Source of the DNA: Anaeramoeba ignava
Lineage: Eukaryota > Metamonada > Anaeramoebidae
Length of the DNA: 64,000 nucleotides
NCBI GenBank assembly: GCA_028826165.1
Contig: JAPDFW010000067.1
Coordinates: 186,001-250,000 of the forward strand
Direction: 5' to 3'
Each line of letters opens with the position of its first letter. The first letter of the stretch is position 1. This document shows, in pieces, positions 25,901 through 37,393 of this stretch. The translations under genes were made by a program, and so were the position numbers. Under the pieces are notes generated by a model, which was not told where the DNA came from, made no database searches, and saw only the letters and a list, made by a program, of their open reading frames with translations.

Positions 25901-26328
25901 TTCATTCTTTAAGAAATGCTCAATATGTTCGATCAATTTTCATCAATGAGAATAATGAAAATAATAAAAATGACAGCAATACTCAATCAATAATATCAAT
26001 GCTTAAAATTTCAAATGAAGGAAATATTCTTGTTTATTCTGATAATGATTTATCTATTCGATTGTTTAGTATTAATGGAAAACTTCTTAAAATTATTGAT
26101 ACTTCTCAACATATTAATTCTTGGGATTTAACAAGAAATGACCAATATTTAATCACAGGAAGTGAACAAGGAGTTATACAAGTTCGTCAATTATGGGATT
26201 TGAAAAATATTTATAATTTTGAGTTTAATCATCCTATTTTATTTGTTTGTTTTACTTCTGATGAAAAACATATTCTTGCTGGTTTTGATAATGGAACCTT
26301 AATGATTGGTTCTTTATCTTTTAATTGA
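13937..26328 (+). CDS. BEACH-WD40 protein (neurobeachin/ALFY/LvsA family), eight exons
   Basis: I reconstruct exons 13937-14116, 14215-14572, 14645-14832, 14898-15138, 15201-15911, 15977-16452, 16526-23438 and 23582-26328. All have GT-AG borders and frames that join, giving 3937 aa. The start ATG encodes MAFFKGIF. A long alpha-helical N-terminal part is followed by a concanavalin A-like lectin domain (about residues 1295-1550; [10 protein letters not shown]), then a PH-BEACH domain (about 2789-2900) and BEACH (about 2912-3201). BEACH core motifs are [40 protein letters not shown] and [20 protein letters not shown]. An Asn/Gln/Glu linker (about 3341-3615) separates BEACH from the C-terminal WD40 repeats. 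Such proteins act in vesicle traffic, autophagy, contractile vacuole or cytokinesis functions. No FYVE domain follows the WD40 repeats. The intron at 23439-23581 cuts inside BEACH at HYSST/G. Confidence 0.93.
23439..23581 (+). repeat. Short intron inside BEACH filled with TTTTAATTTCAAAATGAA units
   Basis: The donor follows CAAGCACTG and the acceptor is TTATAAAAG. Removing the 143 bp joins HYSSTG in frame to [13 protein letters not shown], the normal BEACH continuation. The intron body repeats an approximately 18-bp unit about five times. The intron reads open for about 45 codons before a stop, so a naive prediction would end the protein here. Confidence 0.85.
24538..25365 (+). repeat. Asn/Gln/Glu/Lys low-complexity tract inside the BEACH-WD40 protein
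   Basis: About 275 residues are built almost only from N alternating with Q, E, K or I. They are encoded by AAT alternating with CAA, GAA, AAA or ATT. The tract is in frame without a stop and lies between BEACH and WD40. The other frames also stay open for hundreds of codons, an artefact of the repeat. Similar ENQ tracts occur in the Man1/Src1-like protein. Confidence 0.95.
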
Positions 26329-27071
26329 TTTTTATCTTTTTATATTTTTATCTTTTTAATTTAATAAAAAAACAAAACTTTTTTATTAAACAAAACAAAA
26401 CCTTTTTTTTTATTATTATTTTTATTTTTTCAATTATCCAATCCAATCCAAAAAAAAAAAAATTTTTTTTCTTTTCTTCTTAATTTCTAAATAAATAATT
26501 TTTCTTCGTGTAAAAAATAAATAATAAATAAAAGAAAAAAAAGTACAGATTTAAACATAAAAAAGATTAGATAAGCTTTTCTATATTTTCAAAATTCAAA
26601 AATTAAAATCAAAAAGCAAAGGGGATGCAAAAATTAATAAAAAAAACCTTTAAGAAAATTAAAAAAGAGGATTTTAATTTAATTTTTTTTCTTTTAAAAT
26701 TGACTTTTTTCGTTTTTGTTACTTTAGTTTTTTTTATTAATAAATTTTTCACAAAACAATAATAAAAAGGAAATTAATTAACAAAAAAATTTTTTTCTTT
26801 TCTTAAAATTAAAATAATTAAATCAAAAAACAAAAAATCGAAAAAAAATTTTCATAAAGATATAAAGACAAAATTAACTATTTTCTTTATTTATTTTTAA
26901 TATTTTAATTTTATTTTTTTTTTCACAATTCCAAACTTGATCTTTTTTTAATTAATTAATAAAAAAAAATTTTTTTTTTTTTCCATTTTTTTTTTTTCAC
27001 TTATTTTTTTTTTCTTTTTGTTTTTTTTTATTTTTCTTTTTGAAAATTATTTTTTTTTTATTAATAATAAA
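26329..27071. other. Intergenic region between the BEACH gene and PAS gene 1
   Basis: There are no plausible exons. The content is homopolymer A and T runs. An A-to-T switch with a long T-run lies at about 26960-26985, and T-rich sequence with CCATTTTTT and TTTCACTTATT continues to the start codon at 27072. This fits a terminator region followed by a promoter region, with nothing more specific visible. Confidence 0.6.
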
Positions 27072-30000
27072 ATGGGAAACTCAGATGTTACAGTAAAACA
27101 TAATTATTCAACAGATAAAATTCGAAGATATCAAAGAAGACTCCGTAAATGTTCAGATCCAATAGCAGTTTGTAATTTTCAAGCTCAATTTACTGAAGTA
27201 AATAATGCAGCTTTGAATTTATTTCAAATGAACCGTAAAGAATTTCTACAAAAAACTCCTGGTGATGTTGCTCCTGAGTATCAAGAACACTTCAATTTAA
27301 AAAGTCAAGAAGTTGCTGGAATGGCTATTTCAAAAGCTTTTCAGTAAATTTCCTTCTTTTTTTTTTGTTTTTTTCATTTTGATTGATTTTTCTTTCTTTC
27401 TTTATTTTAAACTAATTTAGAAGTGAAAAAGGAAATTTTGATTTTAATTATCAATTTAAAGATTCTCAAGGGAAATCTTTTTGGGCGAGAGTTTATGTAA
27501 CTTAAAATTTTCAATTTGAATGATCATTTATTTTATTTTATTTAAATTTTAACAACTCCAAATTTGTTCCAAAATATTTAATTTTAAAATATTTTTTTAA
27601 TCCAAAATAATATTATTAAAGAAAATTTTCAATTAATCCCCTTATTAAAATATTTAATATTATTTTAATTTTAAAAATCTATTTATTCCCAAATAATTTT
27701 ATTTAAAATAATCTTATTAAAACAGATCAAATATTTTAATTTTAAAAATATAATTAAAATTCCAATTAAACCCCTTAATCAAACTATTTAATATTATTTT
27801 AAAATATTTTTTTAATCCAAAATAATTTTATTAAAGAAAATTCCATTTAATCCCCCAATTAAACAATTTAATATTATTTTGATATAAAAAATCTATTTAT
27901 TCCCAAATAATTTTATTTAAAATATTCATCTAAAAAAAGAACTGATCATTTTGATCCAACTCATTTTTTTACATAAAGATCAAATCAAATCAAATCAAAT
28001 CAAATCAAATCAAATCATTTCCAAATCATTTCTAAATTAAATTAAGTCAAATTAAATCAAATTAAATCAAATTATTTCCAAATCATTTCTAAATTAAATC
28101 ATTTCTAAATCAAATCAAATTAAATTAAATTAAATTAAATTAAATTAAATTAAATTAAATCATTTCCAAATTAAATTAAATCAAATTAAATTAAATCAAA
28201 TTAAATTAAATCGAATTAAATCAAATTAAATCAAATCATTTCTAAATTAAATCATTTCTAAATTAAATTAAATTAAATTAAATCATTTCTAAATCAAATT
28301 AAATTAAATCAAATTATTTCTAAATTAAATCAAATCAAATCAAATCAAACTAAATCAAATTAAATCAAATCAAATCATTTCTAAATTAAATCATTTCTAA
28401 ATCAAATCAAATCAAATTAAATTAAATTAAATCATTTCTAAATTAAATTAAATTAAATCAAATCAAATTAAATCAAATTAAATTAAATCAAATTAAATTA
28501 AATTAAATTAAATCAAATCAAATCAAATCAAATCAAATCATTTCTAAATTAAATCAAATTAAATTAAATCAAATCAAATTAAATCAAATTAAATTAAATC
28601 AAATTAAATCAAATCATTTCTAAATTAAATCAAATCAAATTATTTCCAAATTAAATCAAATTAAATTAAATCAAATTAAATCAAATTAAATCAAATTAAA
28701 TCAAATCAAATCAAATTATTTCTAAATTAAATTAAATCATTTCTAAATTAAATTAAATCAAATCAAATTAAATTAAATCAAATTAAATCAAATTATTTCC
28801 AAATCATTTCTAAATCAAATCATTTCTAAATTAAATCAAATCAAACTAAATCAAATCAAATCAAATTAAATTAAATCAAATCAAATCATTTCTAAATTAA
28901 ATCAAATCAAATTAAATTAAATTAAATTAAATCAAATCAAATCAAATCAAATCAAATCATTTCTAAATTAAATCAAATTAAATCAAATTAAATCAAATCA
29001 AATCAAATTAAATTAAATCAAATTAAATTAAATTAAATTAAATTAAATTAAATTAAATCAAATTAAATCAAATTATTTCTAAATTAAATCAAATCAAATT
29101 AAATTAAATCATTTCCAAATCATTTCTAAACTAAATCAAATCATTTCTAAATTAAATCAAATTAAATTAAATTAAATCAAATCAAATTAAATCATTTCTA
29201 AATTAAATCAAATTAAATCAAATCATTTCTAAATTAAATCATTTCTAAATTAAATCAAATCAAATTAAATCCTTTTTTCTTAAAATCAAATAAGGTTACA
29301 CCTCTGAAATTTGGAGAAATTCTTTGGGTTCAAGGATTAATTAAACCAATTCCACGTCCTTTAAATGAACAAAAAGATCTTGATTTGTTAATGCCAGATA
29401 GAAAATTTGTTGATTTTGAATTAGATGATTTTGATGATAGCACTGATACACAATCTACAACAGATTTTTCAATTGCTTTCACCCCAAGAAAAAAGGAATC
29501 ACCAATCAATTCACTTCCAAATTCACCTCCAATTTCAAATTCACCCTCAATTACATTTTCGAATTCAAATTCAAATTCCAATCTACATTCAAATTTAAAT
29601 TCAAATTCAAATCAAAAATCAAAATCAAAATCAAAATCAAAATCAAAATCAAAATCAAATTCAAATTCAAAATCAAATTCAAATCCAAATCCAAATCCAA
29701 CTTTCAATAAATTTCAAACACCTACTTTGGATCAATCTCAATTACTTACTTTAAATAAATCCTCTTCACCAAATTTGAACCAATCTCAAAATCTTTCTTT
29801 GAATCAAATCTATTCACCTTCTTTTAATCAGGTCTATTTACTTGAAACATCACAAGAAGATGAAATTATTGATCAAAATATCCATAAAATTAAATCAATT
29901 GTTAGATCTCTTGATAAACCCAAAATTGAAAAGAAAGTTGTTAATTATTTAAATTTAATCCAAACAAATATTCAATCCTCAACAACTAAATTATCCCAAA

Positions 30001-30206
30001 AAATTAGCTCTTTACAAGAAAGAATTGTTTCTGAAATCACTAGATCAAAAGAAAAATACCAAGAATTAGAACAATATCATCAAAAAAAATTGAATGATTA
30101 TAAAAAAGAAAAAGAAAAAAATCAACAATTAACTCAAATTATCCAACAAATGTCCCAATTTATTTCAAGTGAAGAAGTTCAAAAATTAATCAATCAAGAA
30201 AAGTAA
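27072..30206 (+). CDS. PAS-domain protein with coiled-coil tail, paralogue 1
   Basis: Exons are 27072-27343, 27421-27496 and 29295-30206, giving 419 aa. The protein begins MGNSDVTVKHNYS; a glycine after Met could be myristoylated, which is inference. Residues about 20-145 form a PAS fold split over three exons, with the motifs DPIAVCNFQAQFTEVNNAAL, VAPEYQEHFNLKSQE and LWVQGLIKPI. After MPDRKFVDFELDD come a Ser/Asn/Lys-rich linker and a conserved C-terminal coiled coil (IDQNIHKIKSIVRSLDKPK onward). PAS domains sense ligands or redox state, or mediate dimers; no enzymatic output domain is fused. Exon 2 is only 76 nt. Intron 2 is about 1.8 kb of pentamer repeats. It is the first of four tandem paralogues. 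Confidence 0.85.
27497..29294 (+). repeat. Intron 2 of PAS paralogue 1: AAATT/AAATC and CATTTCTAAA arrays
   Basis: The first 450 bp are degenerate ATTTAAT-rich sequence with TCCAAATAATTTTATT repeats. From about 27980 to 29280 the intron is a pure array of AAATC and AAATT pentamers interspersed with CATTTCTAAATTAAATC. The borders are TAT|GTAACTT and AATAAG|GTTACACC, confirmed by alignment with the other three paralogues. Confidence 0.9.
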
Positions 30207-30935
30207 TTTTCTTTTTTTTCTTTTTTTTTTCATCAATGTTTTCATAATTTTCTTACTTTATCCAAAAAATTAAAACAAAACAAAACAAACAAAAATAACA
30301 AATTTCCTTTTTCTTTTTTTTAATTGATAAATAATTAAAAAAAAAAAAACAGTTTTAATCCCTTTTTTGTTTTCTTTTGTTTTGTTTTTTTTAATTAAAA
30401 TTTTAAATTAAATTTGGTTTTTAATTTTTTATTTTGGATTTTTTGGATCTTTTTTTTAATTATTATTTGCTTCACAAAAATAATTTGATTTTTAAAAACT
30501 TTAATTTAGAAAGTTTAAGAAAAAAGAAAAAAAAAAGATTTCACCAATTAAAAAGTTATTAAATTTTATTCCAGCAAACAAAAAAAGGGGATTCAAAAAT
30601 TAACAAAAAAAAATTTAAATAAAAAAAAAAAATTTTTTTTCTTTTTGATTTAATAACAAAAAAAAAAGCAAATCTATCCAAATTTATTTAAAAAAAACAA
30701 CCCAAAACTTTTTTTTTTTCAATTTTAAAAAAGAATTATAATATATTTGCATTATTTTCATTATTCAAATTAAGATCTTTTTTATTTTTAATTTTCAAAA
30801 AAAAAAAAATAATTTTTTTTTTCTTCATTTTTTTTCTTACAAATTTTCCAATCCAAATTAAATCCAAATTAAATTTTAAATTTTAAATTAAAATTCAATT
30901 TAAATTTTTTTTTATTTTTCTTATTTTTTTTTTCA
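30207..30935. other. Intergenic region between PAS paralogues 1 and 2
   Basis: I see A/T homopolymers and no coding signal. An A-to-T switch with CTTCATTTTTTTTCTT lies about 100 bp before the start codon at 30936, as before the other genes. A TTAAATTTTAAATTTTAAATT stretch lies immediately upstream of the start. Confidence 0.55.
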
Positions 30936-32786
30936 ATGGGAAACGTTGATACAGTAAAACATAATTATTCAGCCGAACAAATTAAGAAATATAAAAAATT
31001 TATTCATAAAAGTTCAGATCCAATAACTGTTTGCGATATTAAAGGTGAATTTACTGAAGTAAATAATTCAGCTTTGAAAATATTTAAAATGAGTCGCAGA
31101 GATTTCCTAAAAAAAACTCCTGGTGATGTTGCTCCATTAGTTCAAGAACATTTCAATTTAAAAAGTCAAGAAGTTGCTGAAATGGCTATTTCAAAAACAT
31201 TTGAGTAAATATGGATTTTTTTCTTTCCTTATTTTCTTTTATAATTTGCTCTTTTTTTTTGGAATTTTTTTTTTTTCAATTAATTTAGAAGCCAAAATGG
31301 AAGTTTTGATTTAAATTATCAATTTAAAGATTCTTCAGGAAAAGTGTTTTGGACAAGAGTTTATGTAATTCAAATTTACAATTTTAATTTGAAATTTTAA
31401 TTTGAATTTCAAAATGATCATTTTATTTATTTAAAAAATGAAAATTTACAATTAATTTGATCAATAGTAAAAAAACAATCAAAAAGATCAAAATCAATTT
31501 TCCATTTTAAATAAATAAATAAAATTAATAATGATCGAAAGAATAAAATTATTTTTCATCATTTCCAAATCACTATTAAATTATTTTCCATATTTTAATT
31601 TAATCAATATTTAATCAATATTTTATCAATTTTTAATCAAAATTTAATTAATATTTAATTAATATTTAATCAATATTTAATTAATATTTAATCAATATTT
31701 AATCAATATTTAATCAATATTTAATTAATATTTAATCAATATTTAATTAAAATTTAATCAATATTTAATTAATATTTAATTAATATTTAATCAATATTTA
31801 ATCAATATTTAATCAATTTTTAATTAATATTTAATCAATATTTAATTAATATTTAATCAATATTTAATTAATATTTAATCAATATTTAATCAAAATTTAA
31901 TCAATATTTAATCAATATTTAATCAATATTTAATTAATTTTTAATCAAAATTTAGGTTACACCTTTAAATTTTGGAGGAACTGTTTGGGTTCAAGGAATA
32001 ATTAAACCAATTCCACGTCCTTTAAATGAACAAAAAGATCTTGATTTATTAATGCCAGATAGAAAAATGTTTGATTTGGAATTAGATGATTTTGATGATA
32101 GCACTGATACACAATCTCCAACAGATTTTTCGTTCATTCCAAATTCACGACAGAAAGAATCACAATTAGATTCACTTCCAAATTCACTTCCAAATTCACT
32201 TCCAAATTCACTTCCAAATTCACTTCCAAATTCACTTCCAAATTCACTTCCAAATTCACTTCCAAATTCACTTCCAAATTCACTTCCAAATTCACTTCCA
32301 AATTCATCTTCAAAATCGCAATTAGATTCTCTTCCAAATTCACTTCCAAATTCATTTCTGAATTCAAATCGTTCTCAGGTATCTCCTATAAATAGATTTG
32401 AATTGCCCTCTTTAAATCAAATAAATTTACTTGAAACATTTAAAGAAGATGATATCATCGATCAAAATATTTATGAAATTAAATCAATTGTTAGATCTCT
32501 TGATCAACCAAAAGTTGAACAAAGAGTTGTTGAATCTTTGAATATAATTCAAGCAAATATTCAATTAACAAAAACTAAATTATCTCAACAAAATACTTCT
32601 TTACAAGAAAGGATTGTTTCTGAAATTTCTAAATCAAAAGAGAAATACCGAGAATTAGAACAACATCATCAGAAAAATTTAATTGCTTATAAAAAAGAAA
32701 AAGAAAAAAATCAAAAATTAGTTCGAATTCTTCAACAAATGACAAAATTAATTTCAACTGAAGAAGTACAAGAATTAATCAACTAA
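30936..32786 (+). CDS. PAS-domain protein with coiled-coil tail, paralogue 2
   Basis: Exons are 30936-31204, 31289-31364 and 31956-32786, giving 391 aa. Architecture matches paralogue 1: MGNVDTVKHNYSAEQIKKYK, a PAS fold (DPITVCDIKGEFTEVNNSAL; VWVQGIIKPI), MPDRKMFDLELDD, linker, coiled coil. The linker carries an expanded SLPN tetrapeptide array. Exons 1 and 2 have the same lengths and phases as in paralogues 3 and 4 (269 and 76 nt), so duplication of one ancestral gene is clear. Intron 2 is filled with an 11-bp repeat unrelated to that of paralogue 1. Confidence 0.85.
31365..31955 (+). repeat. Intron 2 of PAS paralogue 2: 11-bp ATATTTAATCA array
   Basis: From about 31600 to 31945 the intron alternates AATATTTAATC and AATATTTAATT. 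It is bounded by TAT|GTAATTC and AAAATTTAG|GTTACACC. About 200 bp of non-periodic AT-rich sequence precede the array. Confidence 0.9.
32172..32306 (+). repeat. 12-bp coding repeat (SLPN)n in PAS paralogue 2
   Basis: About eleven nearly identical TCACTTCCAAAT units encode SLPN, and two further SLPN units follow after SSSKSQLD. The other paralogues have no such array, only Ser/Asn/Pro-rich sequence, so the expansion is recent and lineage-specific. Confidence 0.95.
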
Positions 32787-33147
32787 GAACAAAAATAATT
32801 TTTATTCCTTTATTCCTTTCTTTTCTAATAATCCTTTCTTGTATGTTTCCTTTGCCATTCTTTCTTTTTACTTTTTGCTTTTTAATTTTTTCTTTTTCAA
32901 AAATAAAAAAAAACAAAAAAAATTTTTTCGTTTCGAAAAAAGCTTTCAAAAAAACAATTTAAGCTCTGGAAAATTAATTTCATTTAAGATAAAAACGTTA
33001 TTGGCTTACTTTATTATTTTTTAAATTTAAATTTAAATTTAAATTGAGAGTTTGAACTTAGATCTTGTTTATTTAAAAAAAAATTTTTTAATTTATTTTT
33101 TTGGGTTATTTTTTTCTTTCTTCTTTCTTCATTTTTCTTTCTTTAAA
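32787..33147. other. Intergenic region between PAS paralogues 2 and 3
   Basis: Pyrimidine-rich sequence follows the stop codon, and TTTTTTCTTTCTTCTTTCTTCATTTTTC lies just before the ATG at 33148. Short open frames are T-rich and not credible as genes. Confidence 0.55.
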
Positions 33148-34818
33148 ATGGGAAATGTTGATGCGGTAAAAAAAAAATATTCAGCAGAACAAATCAAAAA
33201 GTATAAAAAATTTATTCGAAAAAGTCCTGAAGCAATCACAGTTGGGGATGCAAAAGGAAATTTTACTGAAGTAAACAAACCAGCTTTGAAACTATTTAAA
33301 ATGACTAGAAAAGAATTCTTAAAACTTGGTCCAGGAAAAGTTGCACCAGAATATCAAGAACACTTCAATTTAAAAAGTCAAGAAGTTGCCGGCATGGTTA
33401 TTTCAAAAGCATTTGAGTAAATCAAAAAATTTTTTTTTTCTTCTTTTTTTCCATTATTTAAAAAATTATTCACCTTTTGTTTTTTTTAAATTAATTAATT
33501 AATTTAGGAGTGAAAATGGAAGTTTTAATTTAAATTATCAAATTCAAGATTCAACAGGAAAAGTTATGTGGTCAAGAGTTTATGTAAGTTTATTTAAATA
33601 TTAATATTAATTTAAATATTTTATTTCCAATTATTTATATTTATTTAAATATTTTATTTCCAAATATTTATATTTATTTAAATATTTTATTTCCAAATAT
33701 TAATATTTATTTAAATATTTTATTTCCAAATATTTATATTTATTTAAATATTTTATTTCCAAATATTTATATTAATTTAAATATTTTATTTCCAAATATT
33801 TATATTTATTTAAATATTTTATTTCCAATTATATTTATTTAAATATTTTATTTCTAATTATTAATATTTATTTAAATATTTTATTTCCAAATATTAATAT
33901 TTATTTAAATATTTTATTTCTAAATATTTATATTAATTTAAATATTTTATTTCTAAATATTAATATTTATTTAAATATTTTATTTCTAAATATTAATATT
34001 TATTTAAATATTTTATTTCCAAATATTAATATTAATTTAAATATTTTATTTCTAATTATTTATATTTATTTAAATATTTTATTTCCAAATATTAATATTA
34101 ATTTAAATATTTTATTTCTAATTATTTATATTTGTTTAAATTAAATTTGAAATAAAAATCAAATAAGGTTACACCTTTAAATTTTGGAGGAACTCTTTGG
34201 GTTCAAGGATTAATTAAACTAATTCCACATCCTTTAAATGAAAAAGAAGATCTTGATTTATTAATGCCAGATAGAAAATTTGTTGATGTTGTATTGGATG
34301 ATTATGATGATAGTACTGATACACAATCCCCAACAGATCTCTCAACAACTCAAAAATCAAATCAAAAATCAAATCAAAAATCAAATTCGAATTCAAATCC
34401 AAATCAAAAAACAACATCTCAGTCACCTTCTTTGGATCAAATATATTTACTTGCAACATCTGAAGAAGATGAAATTATTGATCAAAACATTCATGATATT
34501 AAATCAATTGTTAGATCTCTTGATGATCCTAAAATTGAAAAGAAAGTTGTTGAATCTTTGAATACAATTCAAACAAATATCCAAAAAGCTACAACTAAAT
34601 TAGCTCAACAAATCAAATCCTTACAAGAAAGAATTAAATCGGAAACAAATAGATTAAAAGAAAAATGTCGAAATTTAGAAGAATATGAACAGAAAAATTT
34701 AATTTCTTATACAAAAGAAAAAGAAAAAACTGAAAAATTAATTCAATTTATTCAAGGAATAACAAAATTCGTTTCAAATCAAGAAATTCAAGAATTAGTT
34801 AATCAAGAAAAGAAATAA
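33148..34818 (+). CDS. PAS-domain protein with coiled-coil tail, paralogue 3
   Basis: Exons are 33148-33416, 33508-33583 and 34168-34818, giving 331 aa. The protein starts MGNVDAVKKKYSAEQIKKYK. PAS motifs are AITVGDAKGNFTEVNKPAL, VAPEYQEHFNLKSQE and LWVQGLIKLI. The linker after MPDRKFVDVVLDD is short. The coiled coil runs from IDQNIHDIKSIVRSLDDPK to the end and is almost identical to paralogue 4. The usual acidic or aromatic residue before the beta-turn is replaced (VGD where the others have VCD or VCN), so ligand preference may differ. Intron 2 contains the 33-bp repeat. Confidence 0.85.
33584..34167 (+). repeat. Intron 2 of PAS paralogue 3: 33-bp repeat, about 17 copies
   Basis: The unit is AAATATTTATATTTATTTAA followed by ATATTTTATTTCC, with TTAATATT/TTATATT and TTTCC/TTTCT variants. 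The intron is bounded by TAT|GTAAGTT and AAATAAG|GTTACACC. The same unit fills intron 2 of paralogue 4. Confidence 0.92.
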
Positions 34819-35209
34819 TTTCCTTTTTAATTCTTTTTTCAATTCAATTCTTTTTTCTTTTCAATCCTTTTTTCAATTCAATTCTTTTTTTAATTCAATT
34901 CTTTTGCTTTCTTTTTTTAATTTAATTCTTTCATTCAATAAACAAAAAAACAACAAAACATCACAAAACAATCAAAGAAATTTTTGTTTTTCGAACTTTT
35001 TTAAAAAATTGATCAAAAAATTTTAACTCTAAAACAATACAATTAAATATATTTTTAAATACAAAGTTTTCGTTCGCTTTCTTTTTTGATTTTATTTTAT
35101 TTGCCAGCTATTCTTGAGATCATACTTAAAAATTAATTATTTTTTTTCAATTATTTTTCTTCTCTTTTTTTTTCTTTCGTTCTTACTTCATTTTTCTTTC
35201 TTTTTTAAA
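34819..35209. other. Intergenic region between PAS paralogues 3 and 4
   Basis: Downstream of the stop lie several copies of TTTTTTCAATTCAATTC. A CTTCATTTTTCTTTC motif sits directly before the ATG at 35210, as in paralogue 3. There is no coding signal. Confidence 0.55.
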
Positions 35210-37269
35210 ATGGGAAATGTTGATGCGGTAAAAAAAAAATATTCAGCAGAACAAATCAAAAATTATAAAAGACACATTCGAAAAAGTCCTGATGCAATTA
35301 CAGTTTGTAATACCAAAGGTGATTATATTGCAGTAAACAAACCAGCTTTGAAACTATTCCAAATGACTAGAAAAGAATTCTTACAACTCAATCCAGGAAA
35401 AGTTGCACCAGAATATCAAGAACACTTCAAATTAAAAAGTCAAGAAGTTGCCGGCATGGTTATTTCAAAAGCATTTGAGTAAATCAAAAAAAAATTTTTT
35501 TTTCTTCTTTTTTTCCATCTTTTAAAAAATTATTCACCTTTTGTTTTGATTAAATTAATTAATTAATTTAGGAGTGAAAGTGGAAGTTTTGATTTGAATT
35601 ATCAACTTCAAGATTCAACAGGAAAAGTTTTTTGGTCAAGAGTTTATGTAAGTTAATTTAAATATTTTATTTCCAAATATTTATATTTATTTAAATATTT
35701 TATTTCCAAATATTAATATTTATTTAAATATTTTATTTCCAAATATTAATATTTATTTAAATATTTTATTTCCAAATATTAATATTTATTTAAATATTTT
35801 ATTTCCAAATATTTATATTAATTTAAATATTTTATTTCCAAATATTAATATTAATTTAAATATTTTATTTCTAATTATTTATATTAATTTAAATATTTTA
35901 TTTCCAAATATTAATATTTATTTAAATATTTTATTTCCAAATATTAATATTTATTTAAATATTTTATTTCCAAATATTAATATTTATTTAAATATTTTAT
36001 TTCCAAATATTAATATTTATTTAAATATTTTATTTCCAAATATTAATATTTATTTAAATATTTTATTTCCAAATATTTATATTTATTTAAATATTTTATT
36101 TCCAAATATTTATATTTATTTAAATATTTTATTTCCAAATATTTATATTTATTTAAATATTTTATTTCCAATTATTTATATTTATTTAAATATTTTATTT
36201 CTAATTATTTATATTAATTTAAATATTTTATTTCCAAATATTTATATTTATTTAAATATTTTATTTCCAATTATATTTATTTAAATATTTTATTTCTAAT
36301 TATTAATATTTATTTAAATATTTTATTTCCAAATATTAATATTTATTTAAATATTTTATTTCTAAATATTTATATTAATTTAAATATTTTATTTCTAAAT
36401 ATTAATATTTATTTAAATATTTTATTTCTAAATATTAATATTTATTTAAATATTTTATTTCCAAATATTAATATTAATTTAAATATTTTATTTCTAATTA
36501 TTTATATTTATTTAAATATTTTATTTCCAAATATTAATATTAATTTAAATATTTTATTTCCAATTATTTATATTTATTTAAATCAAATTTGAAATAAAAA
36601 TCAAATAAGGTTACACCTTTAAATTTTGGAGGAACTGTTTGGGTTCAAGGATTAATTAAACCAATTTCACATCCTTTAAATGAAAAAGATGATCTTGATT
36701 TATTAATGCCAGATAGAAAATTTGTTGATGTTGTCCTAGGTGATCATGATGATGATAGTACTGATTCACAATCTACAACAGATCGCTCAACAACTCAAAA
36801 ATCAAATCAAAAATCAAATTCAAATTCAAATCCAAATTCGAATTCAAATCCAAATCAAAAAACAACATCTCAATTACCTTCTTTGGATCAAATATATTTA
36901 CTTGCAACATCTGAAGAAGATGAAATTATTGATCAAAACATTCATGATATTAAATCAATTGTTAGATCTCTTGATGATCCTAAAATTGAAAAGAAAGTTG
37001 TTGAATCTTTGAATACAATTCAAACAAATATCCAAAAAGCTACAACTAAATTAACTCAACAAATCAAATCCTTACAAGAAAGAATTAAATCGGAAACAAA
37101 TAGATTAAAAGAAAAATGTCGAAATTTAGAAGAATATGAACAGAAAAATTTAATTTCTTTTAAAAAAGAAAAAGAAAAAACTGAAAAATTAATTCAATTT
37201 ATTCAAGGAATAACAAAATTCGTTTCAAATCAAGAAATTCAAGAATTAGTTAATCAAGAAAAGAAATAA
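35210..37269 (+). CDS. PAS-domain protein with coiled-coil tail, paralogue 4
   Basis: Exons are 35210-35478, 35572-35647 and 36610-37269, giving 334 aa. The start MGNVDAVKKKYSAEQIKNYK and the exon phases match paralogue 3. PAS motifs are AITVCNTKGDYIAVNKPAL and VWVQGLIKPI. Exon 3 differs from paralogue 3 at only a few residues over the coiled coil, while exon 1 differs much more within the PAS core. Intron 2 holds about 29 copies of the 33-bp unit, against about 17 in paralogue 3. It is probably the youngest duplicate. Confidence 0.85.
35648..36609 (+). repeat. Intron 2 of PAS paralogue 4: 33-bp repeat, about 29 copies
   Basis: The array is continuous from the donor TAT|GTAAGTT almost to the acceptor AAATAAG|GTTACACC. 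It shares unit and variants with paralogue 3 but is about 380 bp longer. The terminal 30 bp before the acceptor are nearly the same in both genes. Confidence 0.92.
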
Positions 37270-37393
37270 TTTCCTTTTTTAATTCAATTTTCTTTTCAAT
37301 TCTTTTTTCAATTCTTTTTTCAATTCAATTCTTTTTTTAATTCAATTCAAAAAAATAATTTTTTTCATTTTTCATTTTTCATTTTTTTTTGAA

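Noticed and set aside
32839-33024. Small ORF with Phe-rich N-terminus between PAS genes 2 and 3
   Set aside because: The composition is that of T-rich promoter DNA, with no paralogue support and no splice link to the next gene.
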